A stretch of 64,000 bases of DNA from Microbulbifer variabilis (GTDB taxonomy: Bacteria > Pseudomonadota > Gammaproteobacteria > Pseudomonadales > Cellvibrionaceae), in the NCBI RefSeq assembly GCF_020524905.1, contig NZ_JAIVKI010000010.1, positions 95,712 through 159,711 of the forward strand, written 5' to 3'. Below, piece after piece: positions 43,830-52,377 of this stretch (the stretch's first letter is position 1; each line of letters begins with the position of its first letter). The position numbers and the translations under genes were made by a program. The notes below the pieces were generated by a model that saw nothing but the letters and a program-made list of their open reading frames with translations, was not told the DNA's origin and did not search any database.

Positions 43830-44060
43830 TTATTCTGCCTTCTTAATCCAAAACACGAACTCGTCGTTTTCCTCCGCGTGCTGCACCAGTTCATAGCCGA
43901 GAAACTGGCAGAACTTGGGTACATCCCGCTGAGTTGAGGGATCGGTGGCCATCATCTTCAATACTTCCCCATCGGCGACATTTCGCACCGCTGAGTGCAG
44001 CATCATTACAGGTTCCGGGCATAACAGGCCGCGGGCATCGAGGGTGTGATCAAACTTCAT
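43830..44060 (-). CDS. tusA: Sulfur carrier protein TusA-like
   Basis: A 76-residue sulfurtransferase shuttle for 2-thiouridine and molybdopterin sulfur transfer. The start ATG at 44060 gives MKFDHTLDARGLLCPEPVMMLH with the active-site Cys-Pro at about 14-15. The C-terminal YELVQHAEENDEFVFWIKK is typical. An upstream in-frame ATG at 44096 adds 12 residues without homology. Confidence 0.9.
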   Translation of the reverse strand: MKFDHTLDARGLLCPEPVMMLHSAVRNVADGEVLKMMATDPSTQRDVPKFCQFLGYELVQHAEENDEFVFWIKKAE

Positions 44061-44170
44061 GGTATTTATTGTGCGCAATTTAGCGCACTTCGTCATCAGG
44101 AAACTGCCTGTCGACTCTTCCGCTGACTGGCGCGCTAGAATCCACTAAGACCCTGTAGCGATTTGGGGAC

Positions 44171-44461
44171 ATGATGATCTATGTATTGATTGAACGGGAA
44201 ATTGCCGCCGAGATGCAAAGCAGCTACGAGGAGGCCGCGCGCAGAATCCTCACCAGTGCCTACCGCACGGTGGGCTTCATCGAGGGGCAAACTTATATCG
44301 AAAGGGGCAATCCACTGCGCCGCTTTACTCTGTCCAAGTGGCAGTCCGAACTGCACTGGCAACATTGGTATACTAGTGAGGATCGGCGCGCCCAAATGGC
44401 CCAGCTGGACCCCTTATTGGTGGGCCAGGAGCGCATCACGATCCTGGAAACCGCTGCATAA
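44171..44461 (+). CDS. Antibiotic biosynthesis monooxygenase-type (ABM) domain protein
   Basis: A 96-residue dimeric alpha+beta barrel-like protein. It begins MIYVLIEREIAAEMQSSYEEAARR. It ends with the strand-helix pattern TLSKWQSELHWQHWYTSEDRRAQMAQLDPLL, where ABM proteins carry the W..W..S..R..H segment. Such proteins range from quinol monooxygenases to haem enzymes; no haem ligand can be assigned. It overlaps the end of the convergent hydrolase gene by 26 bp. Confidence 0.7.
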   Translation: MMIYVLIEREIAAEMQSSYEEAARRILTSAYRTVGFIEGQTYIERGNPLRRFTLSKWQSELHWQHWYTSEDRRAQMAQLDPLLVGQERITILETAA

Positions 44462-45083
44462 AGCCCGTCGCTTTATCTATCGCCGAGTCCCAGTGTTGAG
44501 CTTGGGCAAAGCCGCTGGCGCGACGGGGTTTGAAATCGTGGTCACCATCAGCCAGCCACTCAATCTCAATGGAATCCGCCAACCCATAGGTCACCACCTC
44601 TTCGCGACTGCCAAGAGGATCACGGTCTCCCTGCACAATCAAAGTGGGGCAAACAATATTCAGCAGATGCTCAGTACGCAGTTTGTCTGGCTGGCCCTGA
44701 GGGTGGAATGGATAGCCCAGGCAAATGAGCCCGGCAATCAAACCCTGCTCAAAGCTTTTATCCGCCAAGAGACTCGCTACTCGCCCTCCCATAGACTTAC
44801 CCCCAATGAACAGGGGCAGTTCCCCAGCAAAACGCTCAATCTGCGCGTCAAAGCACTCCTGTAACTGCGGCATGGTGTTTGGCGGCCGCTTGCTGCCGCC
44901 ACTGCGGCGCTGAGACATGTAGGGAAACTCGAAACGCACCACTTCGATACCCTGCCAACACAACCCAACAGCCAACGCCTGCATAAAATCACTGTCCATG
45001 GGCGCACCGGCACCATGGGCAAACAGAAAGCGCGCTATAGGGGGTTGAGAGGCCTGGGGCCTATCGATGATGTGTTCAGACAT
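44436..45083 (-). CDS. Alpha/beta hydrolase (KANL3/Tex30-like)
   Basis: A 215-residue hydrolase from the ATG at 45083. It starts with the family block ARFLFAHGAGAPMDSDFM. The nucleophile elbow is FIGGKSMGGRVAS (Ser about residue 111), then ICLGYPFHPQGQPD, an Asp region IVQGDRDPLG and a final His in GDHDFKPR. The Tex30/KANL3 type has no known substrate. Its start overlaps the yheU stop, so the genes are coupled. Confidence 0.85.
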   Translation of the reverse strand: MSEHIIDRPQASQPPIARFLFAHGAGAPMDSDFMQALAVGLCWQGIEVVRFEFPYMSQRRSGGSKRPPNTMPQLQECFDAQIERFAGELPLFIGGKSMGGRVASLLADKSFEQGLIAGLICLGYPFHPQGQPDKLRTEHLLNIVCPTLIVQGDRDPLGSREEVVTYGLADSIEIEWLADGDHDFKPRRASGFAQAQHWDSAIDKATGFMQRFPGS

Positions 45084-45300
45084 CGGCGGGCAGATCCTCG
45101 GCCAGCACCAGATTGACACTCTCCTCGCCGGGATCGAACCAGATGACCACTTCGCCCGACTGCAACTGGCGGCGAAGGCTCGCCACCTTCTCCGGGAGCT
45201 CCACCTCGCGCTCACCATATTCGGTGCCCTCACGGGTAGCATACTCTTCCAGCAGGCTCTGTAAGGTGTTGGGGTCCAACTGCTTAAAGGGAATGATCAT
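45076..45300 (-). CDS. yheU: YheU-family protein
   Basis: A 74-residue member of UPF0270. MIIPFKQLDPNTLQSLLEEYATREGTEYGERE opens the family, and VVIWFDPGEESVNLVL closes it. Function unknown. Its stop lies inside the next gene's start region (8-bp overlap), the usual arrangement with the hydrolase gene. Confidence 0.93.
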   Translation of the reverse strand: MIIPFKQLDPNTLQSLLEEYATREGTEYGEREVELPEKVASLRRQLQSGEVVIWFDPGEESVNLVLAEDLPADV

Positions 45301-45327
45301 ACAACTTTCATATCCGGGTGAAACGGG

Positions 45328-45351
45328 AGCGGCGAGTGCCGCCCCCGGTAT
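45328..45351 (-). terminator. Candidate terminator after the exported methyltransferase
   Basis: On the minus strand GGGGGCGGC-ACTC-GCCGCTCCC (one mismatch) is followed by GTTTC. The T-run is weak. It lies 30 bp downstream of the methyltransferase stop. Confidence 0.4.
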
Positions 45352-45381
45352 TTACCAATATTGGTAGGAGGGAATTAAAAC

Positions 45382-46194
45382 TCAGGATTTCGGTTTGCGG
45401 AAGCGCAGGGTCATGCGGTCGCTCTCGCCGATGGCCAGATACTTGTCCTTGTCCTCATCTCCCAGCTGGAGAGACGGCGGCAGGGTCCAGACGCCTTTCG
45501 GGTGCTTGGCGGTATCCTTCGGGTTGGCATTGACCTCGCTAACCTCTTCCAACTCAAAGCCGGCCTTCTTGGCCACTTCAATAACATATTCCTGGGTCAC
45601 ATAGCCACTCTCGACCATATCCTCTTTACTGGTACCTGGCTTAGCGCGGTGCTCCACCACGCCGAGAATGCCGCCGGGTTTCAGCGCGTTGTAAAAGCTG
45701 GCAAAGGCCTTGTCTTCATAACCGCGGTACATCCAATTGTGTACGTTACGGAAAGTCACCACCGCATCAGCGCTGCCCGCTGGAGCTATCTCACGACCGG
45801 TTTGTGGTGAAAATTCGGTGACCACAACATTTTTGTAGGCTTTTTTATTGGCGGCCAACTTGTCTTTGAAGTTCTTCAAGGAACTCTGGTAGTAAGAAGA
45901 CTCGCTGTCCTCCGGGAAATGCGCTGCGTAGAGCTTACCCTTCTCGCCGAGGTAGGGCCCGAGGATTTCGGTATACCAGCCACCGCCTGGAGTGATTTCC
46001 ACCACCGTCATATCTGGCTTAATACCCAAAAACTCCAGAGTTTCCGCCGGGTTACGATATTGGTCGCGTGCGGCGTATTCCTTGCTGCGGTGATCCCCCT
46101 TGATGACAGAGTTCAAGTCGGCGGCCTGGGCGCCGCCAGCCAGGGCCAGGGCACCGGCCAGAGCCAGCAGGGATTTCTTGATATTGATCGTCAT
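45382..46194 (-). CDS. Exported class I methyltransferase (COG4798-like)
   Basis: A 270-residue SAM methyltransferase-fold protein with a clear signal peptide (MTINIKKSLLALAGALALAG, cleavage after GAQA). Motif I is VVEITPGGGWYTEIL (about residues 62-76). The post-motif reads TFRNVHNWMYRG and GGILGVVEHRAKPG. The export signal is odd for a SAM enzyme, because SAM is cytoplasmic. The family nevertheless keeps it, and its substrate is unknown. Confidence 0.85.
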   Translation of the reverse strand: MTINIKKSLLALAGALALAGGAQAADLNSVIKGDHRSKEYAARDQYRNPAETLEFLGIKPDMTVVEITPGGGWYTEILGPYLGEKGKLYAAHFPEDSESSYYQSSLKNFKDKLAANKKAYKNVVVTEFSPQTGREIAPAGSADAVVTFRNVHNWMYRGYEDKAFASFYNALKPGGILGVVEHRAKPGTSKEDMVESGYVTQEYVIEVAKKAGFELEEVSEVNANPKDTAKHPKGVWTLPPSLQLGDEDKDKYLAIGESDRMTLRFRKPKS

Positions 46195-46216
46195 AATCGT
46201 TCCTGTGTTGTTATCG

Positions 46217-46516
46217 TTAATCCAGCTTCGATCGCACGCTGTCGATCTTATCCTGTAATGACTGGTCCCGGTCTGTACGGGTTCCCAATTTCAGGCTGGT
46301 GGTGATGCGGTCTGCGCCCATGGCGTGTACTCGCTCATGACAGGCTTTTACCGCTGCCATCACCGCATCCCAGTCCCCCTCTATGTTGGTGCCATAAGCA
46401 TGTAGATGATGAGTGAGTCCGGCCTCTGTCAGCACCTTTTCACACTCCGCAACATACCTACTGACAGACACCCCCACTCCCATGGGTACTACGCACAAAT
46501 CGGCAATAACCTTCAT
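46217..46516 (-). CDS. MTH1187/YqgV-family thiamine-binding protein
   Basis: A 99-residue ferredoxin-like protein. The start MKVIADLCVVPMGVGVSVSRYVAECEKVL and the helix segment AVKACHERVHAMGADRITTSLKLGTRTD match the MTH1187 family, which binds thiamine-like ligands in some members. It lies 22 bp upstream of the exported methyltransferase on the same strand and may share its transcript. Confidence 0.9.
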   Translation of the reverse strand: MKVIADLCVVPMGVGVSVSRYVAECEKVLTEAGLTHHLHAYGTNIEGDWDAVMAAVKACHERVHAMGADRITTSLKLGTRTDRDQSLQDKIDSVRSKLD

Positions 46517-46646
46517 TGACAGTCCCTCGCTAAGTTACCTGTTATTGGGAAAAGAAAAATGGCTTTAAGATTGGACGATAGAGTTATCCGACGAGATCCT
46601 ATTACAATGCAAATGACACGTCTTTACTGAAGCAAAGGAACAAAAT

Positions 46647-47177
46647 ATGCAACAGCATCTTGTTATCTCCATGATCTGCAACGATAAGCCCGGTGTTGTA
46701 GAAAAGCTTTCTGCAGTCATTGCGGATAACGGAGGCAACTGGGAAGACAGCCATATGGCGCATTTCGCCGGAAAATTTGCCGGTATCTTGCGTGTCGCCG
46801 TCCCCGGAGATAAAACTCAAGAGCTGAAGGACGCCCTCGCCAGCCTCGCCCAGGCCGGCTATAACCTAATTGTGGAAGACGCGATCGCCGTAACCACCAA
46901 GCCCCAACAGACACTGACCTTGAAGCTGGTAGGCAACGACCGCCCCGGCATTGTGCGGGAAATCTCCCGTGCGCTCAGCGTTCACCATATCAATATGGAA
47001 CAGCTGGAAACCACCTACAGCAGTACTCCGTGGAGTGGAGAACCACTATTTACTGCCGAGTGCATAATCAATGTCGACGAGGATATCGATCTCGACGGCC
47101 TGCGCGATGAATTCGATCAGATCGCCAATGAACTGGGGGTCGAGATCGACTGCGAGGAGATCGCCACTCCTCTCTAA
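46647..47177 (+). CDS. gcvR: Glycine cleavage system transcriptional repressor GcvR
   Basis: A 176-residue protein of two ACT domains. Domain 1 (about 1-75) contains VISMICNDKPGVVEKLSAVI. Domain 2 (about 88-170) contains LVGNDRPGIVREISRALS. In E. coli GcvR antagonises GcvA and binds glycine. The gcv operon is not in the window. Ends before an 8-bp GC stem (47204-47224). Confidence 0.88.
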   Translation: MQQHLVISMICNDKPGVVEKLSAVIADNGGNWEDSHMAHFAGKFAGILRVAVPGDKTQELKDALASLAQAGYNLIVEDAIAVTTKPQQTLTLKLVGNDRPGIVREISRALSVHHINMEQLETTYSSTPWSGEPLFTAECIINVDEDIDLDGLRDEFDQIANELGVEIDCEEIATPL

Positions 47178-47203
47178 TTGTGGAATAATCCGCTGCCATA
47201 CAA

Positions 47204-47224
47204 AGCCGGGCCCGCCGCCCGGCT
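47204..47224 (+). terminator. Candidate stem-loop between gcvR and trmL
   Basis: AGCCGGGC-CCGCC-GCCCGGCT forms a perfect 8-bp stem. No T-run follows, so it may be a weak terminator or an RNA-stabilising structure. Confidence 0.4.
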
Positions 47225-47271
47225 CAAATCATCCTAGCGAGAAAGTACCGCTCCAAGGCATCCGCCAAGCA

Positions 47272-47745
47272 ATGTTCAAAATTGTCCTATACCAACCGGA
47301 AATTGCCCCGAACACCGGCAATATTATTCGACTTTGCGCCAACACCGGCGCCGAGCTGCACCTGATCGAACCCCTTGGTTTCGACATGGACGACAAACGC
47401 CTGCGCCGTGCCGGGCTCGATTACAGTGAATACAGTCGCGTGGTTCGCCACCCAGACTGGCGGGCTTTTATCGACAGTGAAAAACCTGCGCGGGTGCTGG
47501 CCCTCTCAACCAAAGGCAGCCACAGCCATACCTCGATGGAGTATCAGAACGGCGATGCGATTGTGTTTGGCCCTGAGACCCGCGGTCTACCGACGGAGTT
47601 TCTACAAATGGTGGGCCCAGAAAACACCCTGCGCATCCCCATGCGCGCAGAGAGCCGCAGTATCAACCTGTCCAACGCCGCCGCCATTGTGATCTATGAA
47701 GCCTGGCGTCAGCTCGACTTCAACGGCGCCATAGACAAGCAGTAA
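47272..47745 (+). CDS. trmL: tRNA (cytidine/uridine-2'-O-)-methyltransferase TrmL
   Basis: A SPOUT methyltransferase (157 residues) that 2'-O-methylates position 34 of tRNA-Leu. The ATG at 47272 gives [26 protein letters not shown] (motif 1). Motif 2 is [13 protein letters not shown] and motif 3 is [29 protein letters not shown], the knot region. A longer in-frame opening that overlaps gcvR is rejected. Confidence 0.95.
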   Translation: MFKIVLYQPEIAPNTGNIIRLCANTGAELHLIEPLGFDMDDKRLRRAGLDYSEYSRVVRHPDWRAFIDSEKPARVLALSTKGSHSHTSMEYQNGDAIVFGPETRGLPTEFLQMVGPENTLRIPMRAESRSINLSNAAAIVIYEAWRQLDFNGAIDKQ

Positions 47746-47759
47746 GAATCTTTTTAGTT

Positions 47760-48299
47760 ATGCCAAGCTCCCAAGCCCCGATAGGCCTGTTTTACGGCTC
47801 CAGTACCTGCTACACCGAAATGGCCGCAGAAAAAATCCGCCAATATATTGGCCCCCAGTGGATCGACCTGCACAACGTGGTCGAGGCGGATATTACCCTG
47901 GCCGAAGACTACGATTTCTTGCTGTTCGGTATTCCCACCTGGGATTATGGGGAACTGCAAGAAGATTGGGAGAATATCTGGGACGACCTGGCAGGGCTGG
48001 ACCTGCACGGTAAGACCGTCGCCCTATTCGGACTCGGCGACCAGGAGGGCTACCCACAGTGGTTCCAGGATGCCCTGGGCTATCTGCACGCCCAGCTGCT
48101 CGCTTGCGGCGCCCGTGCGGTAGGTTACTGGTCGGCCGAGGGCTATGAGTTTGAAGAGTCGAAAGGGCTTACCGAAGATGGCAGCCAATTTGTCGGCCTC
48201 GCCCTCGATGAAGAGAATGAATTTGACCTCAGCGAGGAGCGTATTGGACGCTGGTGTGACCAGGTTATGCGCGAATTCGGCCTGAAGGATGGCGCCTAG
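47760..48299 (+). CDS. fldB: Flavodoxin (FldB-like)
   Basis: A 179-residue FMN-binding electron carrier. The FMN-phosphate loop is [17 protein letters not shown] (about residues 10-26). The ring-binding loops are [13 protein letters not shown] and [17 protein letters not shown]. The end follows the long-chain flavodoxin pattern ([14 protein letters not shown]). It lies 15 bp after trmL, and its 3' end overlaps the annotated mnmC opening. Confidence 0.92.
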   Translation: MPSSQAPIGLFYGSSTCYTEMAAEKIRQYIGPQWIDLHNVVEADITLAEDYDFLLFGIPTWDYGELQEDWENIWDDLAGLDLHGKTVALFGLGDQEGYPQWFQDALGYLHAQLLACGARAVGYWSAEGYEFEESKGLTEDGSQFVGLALDEENEFDLSEERIGRWCDQVMREFGLKDGA

Positions 48300-48312
48300 C
48301 GGAAGTATTGAA

Positions 48313-50292
48313 GTGAGCAAATCCGGCAAACACGCGGATATCCAGTGGCGCGAAGACGGCCAACCCCTATCCCGCGCCTATGACGATATCTATTTCTCCA
48401 CCGCCTCCGGGCTGGAGGAAACCCGCTACGTATTCCTACAGCAAAACGCACTGGCGGAACGCTGGGCGGCTCTACCCGAGGGCGCCACTTTTACCATTGG
48501 CGAAACCGGCTTTGGTACCGGTTTAAACTTTCTTGCCGCCTGGGAGCTCTGGGAGAAAACCGCCCCGAAAAATACGCAGCTGCACTTTATTACAGTGGAG
48601 AAATTTCCTCTGCACCCGCGGGATCTGCAGCGCGCCCTGGCACTATGGCCTCAACTGCAGCCCTACTCCCAGGCGCTGATCGAAGCCTACCCGCCATTAC
48701 TAGCCGAAGGTGTTCACCGCCTGCAGCTCGGTCCAGTAAAGCTAACACTGATTATCGAGGAGGCCAGCCAGGCTTTAGATAGCCTGCGCTTAGAAAAAGA
48801 GAACCGCGATCGATACGTCGATGCCTGGTTTCTGGATGGTTTTGCGCCGGCCAAGAACCCGGACATGTGGACAGAAGAGCTGTTCACAAATATGGCTCAC
48901 CTGAGCCGACCCGGCGCCACCTTCGCCACCTTTACTTGTGCGGGACTGGTCAAGCGCGGCCTGCGCGAAGCAGGCTTTACCTTGCGCAAAGTACCAGGAT
49001 TTGGCAGCAAGCGGGAGATGCTGTGCGGCACACTGGAACAGCTACATAGCTATCAGCACCACAGCACTCCCTGGCACCTGCCCATTAGCGGGCCACAGCA
49101 ACCAAAATCTGCCACAGTAATCGGCGGCGGTATTTCCGGTGCCACCATTGCCAGAGCACTCGCGGAGCGAGGCGTACAAGTACAAATTGTTGAGCGGGGA
49201 CCGGCCCCCGGCAGCGGCGGCTCCGGCAACGACCAGGGCATACTCTACGGTAAGCTCTCCCCCAAACCGGGCCCAAATGGAGACTTTAACCTCCATGCCC
49301 TGATGTTCGCCCAGCGATATTACAAGCAACACTGCCCGCAGCTCGCACATTTTAACGGCCTCTTACAGCTGGCTCAGAGTGATAAGGAAAAACTGCTACA
49401 GGAGCAGATCGCCACTAGCCTGGCAGAGCACCAAGAGCAAAACCTGGCCCGAATAGTTTCTCATGAGGAGGCCAGTCAGCTAGCGGGCGTAGATCTTCTT
49501 TTTGGCGGGCTCTACTTCCCCAATGCGGGCTGGCTGGAACCCCAAAAAGTGTGCGCTGCGCTATTGGAACACCAAAATATCACCCAATACCAGGGCACAG
49601 CAGTGGAAACCCTGACTCGCCAACAAGACAAGTGGCTGCTGTATGCAGAAGGCAAAGAGATAGAAACGGAGGCGCTCATTCTCTGTGGAGCCAATGATAT
49701 TCGCAGCTTTGCACCGGCTGAAGCCCTGCCCTTGCGGCCAATACGCGGCCAAGTCTCCCGCGTGCGCGCCACAGAGACTTCCGCAAAATTAAAAATTGCC
49801 CTCTGTGGCGAGGGCTATATCACTCCGGCCCACGAGGGGCGCCAGAGCTTCGGCGCTACCTTTAAACTCAAAGAAACCGCAACAGAGTTACGGGAAAGTG
49901 AACACAAGGAGAATCTGCAGACACTGGCAGAACTGCTGCCGCAGCTTGCTGAGGAGTTTTCCAACCAGGATTTCTGTGGCCGCGCCGCACTGCGCGCAGC
50001 TACACCGGATTATTTGCCCGTTGCCGGGCCAATTCCCGACTGGGAATCCCTGGACAGCACCTACGCAAACTTGCGTAAAAACCGCAAATTATTGATCGCA
50101 GCGCAGTCGGACTATCAGGCGGGGCTCTACGTGATGGGCGGCCTGGGCTCCCGCGGTTTTACCTACGCGCCGTTAACTGCCGAATTACTCGCCAGCTGGA
50201 TTGTGGGTGGGCCCCTACCTGTGTGCGCAGATCTGGCCAAGGCCCTACACCCTGCGCGCTTTGCCATCCGCGACCTGGGTAAGAATCGCTAA
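48313..50292 (+). CDS. mnmC: Bifunctional tRNA mnm5s2U34 enzyme MnmC
   Basis: Finishes mnm5s2U34 synthesis in tRNA. The N-terminal DUF752 SAM methyltransferase domain (about 1-245) contains TIGETGFGTGLNFLAAWELW and AWFLDGFAPAKNPDMW. The C-terminal FAD oxidoreductase domain (about 260-655) has VIGGGISGATIARALAERG. It ends MGGLGSRGFTYAPL. The GTG at 48313 (GGAAG ribosome site 7 nt upstream) fits the family N-terminus better than the ATG at 48289, which overlaps fldB and has no spaced ribosome site. Confidence 0.95.
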   Translation: MSKSGKHADIQWREDGQPLSRAYDDIYFSTASGLEETRYVFLQQNALAERWAALPEGATFTIGETGFGTGLNFLAAWELWEKTAPKNTQLHFITVEKFPLHPRDLQRALALWPQLQPYSQALIEAYPPLLAEGVHRLQLGPVKLTLIIEEASQALDSLRLEKENRDRYVDAWFLDGFAPAKNPDMWTEELFTNMAHLSRPGATFATFTCAGLVKRGLREAGFTLRKVPGFGSKREMLCGTLEQLHSYQHHSTPWHLPISGPQQPKSATVIGGGISGATIARALAERGVQVQIVERGPAPGSGGSGNDQGILYGKLSPKPGPNGDFNLHALMFAQRYYKQHCPQLAHFNGLLQLAQSDKEKLLQEQIATSLAEHQEQNLARIVSHEEASQLAGVDLLFGGLYFPNAGWLEPQKVCAALLEHQNITQYQGTAVETLTRQQDKWLLYAEGKEIETEALILCGANDIRSFAPAEALPLRPIRGQVSRVRATETSAKLKIALCGEGYITPAHEGRQSFGATFKLKETATELRESEHKENLQTLAELLPQLAEEFSNQDFCGRAALRAATPDYLPVAGPIPDWESLDSTYANLRKNRKLLIAAQSDYQAGLYVMGGLGSRGFTYAPLTAELLASWIVGGPLPVCADLAKALHPARFAIRDLGKNR

Positions 50293-50346
50293 TCGAGTGA
50301 GAGCAGAGGTTTCTCATGCTCCCCAATATTTTAGGTTTCCCCTACC

Positions 50347-50979
50347 TTAAGCTTTCTCTGCTTTAGATTTCCCCGATGGTGCCAACAGACTGGCACTGCC
50401 GGCCCCACAGGCCACGATAGTTTTCATGGCCGCTTCAACGCTAACGCCAGGCAGTATTTCCACACACTCAGCCGGCACATGGAAAACAAAACCCGAAGTG
50501 GGTACTGGAGCCGTTGGTACGTAAACCGTCATCTCGCCATTGGCATGCTGAGAGGTCACTATCGCCGTCACCGTGAGCGGGTTATCCGCGCCATGGATGC
50601 GCACTCGTGCCACGGGCCCAGAGAGTACACCCTCACCACCACCGCCGATAAATTGCACAACCAAATCTTTAATGGTGCTATACCCTGGTGCCAGGCGACC
50701 GAGCCAATGGTCAACATGGCGATGTAACCAGTTGCCAATACTGGTCTTCACCAGCAGGCCAATCAAAAAGCAACCTCCGAGAATCAGCCCTATCACCACA
50801 AGCTTGGCGAGAGTATCCTTAAACTCTGTGTTCGCTTCCAGCCAGGTAACGGCAGGGGCGACAATTTCACTGACTTGGCCTAACAACCACTGGAATAAAA
50901 GTACTAAGATTGCGATGGGCAGCACTACCGCCAAACCACCCAAAAGGGTCAAAGTGACAAAGGTTTTTACTCTGGTCAT
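50347..50979 (-). CDS. DUF502 membrane protein
   Basis: A 210-residue inner-membrane protein. Two transmembrane segments (about residues 10-33 and 60-78) flank a short loop. A soluble DUF502 domain follows, with the family block GYSTIKDLVVQFIGG and GEMTVYVPTAPVPTSGFVFHVP. Function not known in bacteria. Divergent from the glutaminyl cyclase gene. Confidence 0.9.
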   Translation of the reverse strand: MTRVKTFVTLTLLGGLAVVLPIAILVLLFQWLLGQVSEIVAPAVTWLEANTEFKDTLAKLVVIGLILGGCFLIGLLVKTSIGNWLHRHVDHWLGRLAPGYSTIKDLVVQFIGGGGEGVLSGPVARVRIHGADNPLTVTAIVTSQHANGEMTVYVPTAPVPTSGFVFHVPAECVEILPGVSVEAAMKTIVACGAGSASLLAPSGKSKAEKA

Positions 50980-50985
50980 AGATAA

Positions 50986-51780
50986 TTGATGTACCGATTT
51001 ACACTCCGCAACTGCATACCGCTGCTCTTATCTTGCCTGCTGCCAATAGCGGCACAAGCACAGCTAAAGGTAACCCCCTTCTCCATTCTGGAGGAACGCC
51101 AGCGTAGCGAGGATCATTTCACCCAGGGGCTGTATTTCGACGGCCAGCGCTGGTGGGAGAGCAGTGGCCTTTACCGCCAATCATGGCTCGCTGAGTATAC
51201 CGACCCTAGCGCCAAACCTGTAAGGCGTAAATGGCTGCCAGGCAGACTGTTTGCCGAAGGGCTCACCGTTCTGGGGGATAAGCTCTACCTGCTTACTTAT
51301 AAAGCCGGTGAATTACATATTTACAGCTCCGGCGATCTGCAACATTTAGGGGTTAAGCAATACAGTGGCGAGGGCTGGGGGCTCACCAGCGATGGCGAAT
51401 CCCTGATTATGAGTAATGGCAGCGATACACTAACCTTTCGCGATCCAGATACCTTTGAGGTCAAGCGTCAGCTCAGGGTTCATGGAGCCGGGGAAGACTG
51501 GTCGAACCTGAATGAACTGGAATTTGCCGAGGGTTTAATCTGGGCCAATATCTGGCAGAACAGTCGCATCATCGCCATAGACCCAGAGAGTGGAGAAGTG
51601 CTCGGTGCTATTGATCTAGGCCGGCTTAATCCCGATGTGCGCCAAAACCCAGACACAGTTGCCAATGGTATCGCTTGGGATAAAAACCGAAATGGACTCT
51701 GGGTAACGGGAAAATTTTGGAAGCAGCTCTATTTGATCCGGCCTGAGGGACTGGGCTTTATTAAAAACACAGCCCACTGA
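50986..51780 (+). CDS. Glutaminyl-peptide cyclotransferase (plant/bacterial type)
   Basis: A 264-residue exported protein with a signal peptide (to about residue 26, cleavage AQA/Q) and a five-bladed beta-propeller. Repeated family signatures are FTQGLYFDGQRWWESSGLYRQS, RLFAEGLTVLGDKLYLLTY, GEGWGLTSDGESLIMSNGSD, NELEFAEGLIWANIW and NGIAWDKNRNGLWVTGKFW. It converts N-terminal Gln of periplasmic peptides to pyroglutamate. Confidence 0.93.
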   Translation: MMYRFTLRNCIPLLLSCLLPIAAQAQLKVTPFSILEERQRSEDHFTQGLYFDGQRWWESSGLYRQSWLAEYTDPSAKPVRRKWLPGRLFAEGLTVLGDKLYLLTYKAGELHIYSSGDLQHLGVKQYSGEGWGLTSDGESLIMSNGSDTLTFRDPDTFEVKRQLRVHGAGEDWSNLNELEFAEGLIWANIWQNSRIIAIDPESGEVLGAIDLGRLNPDVRQNPDTVANGIAWDKNRNGLWVTGKFWKQLYLIRPEGLGFIKNTAH

Positions 51781-51782
51781 GT

Positions 51783-52214
51783 TCAGCGCCTGCGGTCAAT
51801 GACCGTCAGCACCCCGCCGTTACGCAAATAATCCATTGAGGAGAGCTGCAACTGCAGGTGAAAGCCGTGGTCCCGACTTTGCAAGCTGACACCATCAAGC
51901 CCGGCCTGCCCATCGTAAAGCAAGGTGGACTCACCCTTTTCATCCCGCCATTGAATTCCCTCGACATTGCGCATGCCGAGAAGCTCTAAAGTGACCAGGG
52001 TAAACTGCTCTGGCAGCGGCTGTAGCTCAATCTGTGCAACACCAGAGGCGGTGGCCAGAGAGAAAGCCAACTGATTCTCCGGCGCTGGGTGCCAGCCCAG
52101 ATGAGTGTCCGCCACAACAGATTGCGCAAGAGTGCGCGGAGCAATGGAGGAACAGCCGAAAAGCCCGGCCAGAACTGTCAACCACAACACAAAAAGCACG
52201 ATCAAAGTGCGCAT
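51783..52214 (-). CDS. Putative lipoprotein
   Basis: 143 residues from the ATG at 52214. A long signal segment (IVLFVLWLTVLAGLFGC) ends in a lipobox (LFGC). The mature part (about 120 residues) has beta-rich alternation (QFTLVTLELLGMRNVEGIQW, GESTLLYDGQAGLDGVSLQ). Not recognised. Convergent with the cyclotransferase gene by 2 bp and transcribed away from recQ. Confidence 0.7.
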   Translation of the reverse strand: MRTLIVLFVLWLTVLAGLFGCSSIAPRTLAQSVVADTHLGWHPAPENQLAFSLATASGVAQIELQPLPEQFTLVTLELLGMRNVEGIQWRDEKGESTLLYDGQAGLDGVSLQSRDHGFHLQLQLSSMDYLRNGGVLTVIDRRR

Positions 52215-52377
52215 AGACCTGTCCTTAGGCGATCGCTGTGATGAGATGCAGGGTGAGAGGTGATTATAACCCGTGAATTCTGTCACAACTTATAAGCTGC
52301 CATTGCATTGTATTTCAAGGCAACCCACCCTATAAACCCACCGCACAAAGTCACTACGCGGGGTATACTCCGCCGCC

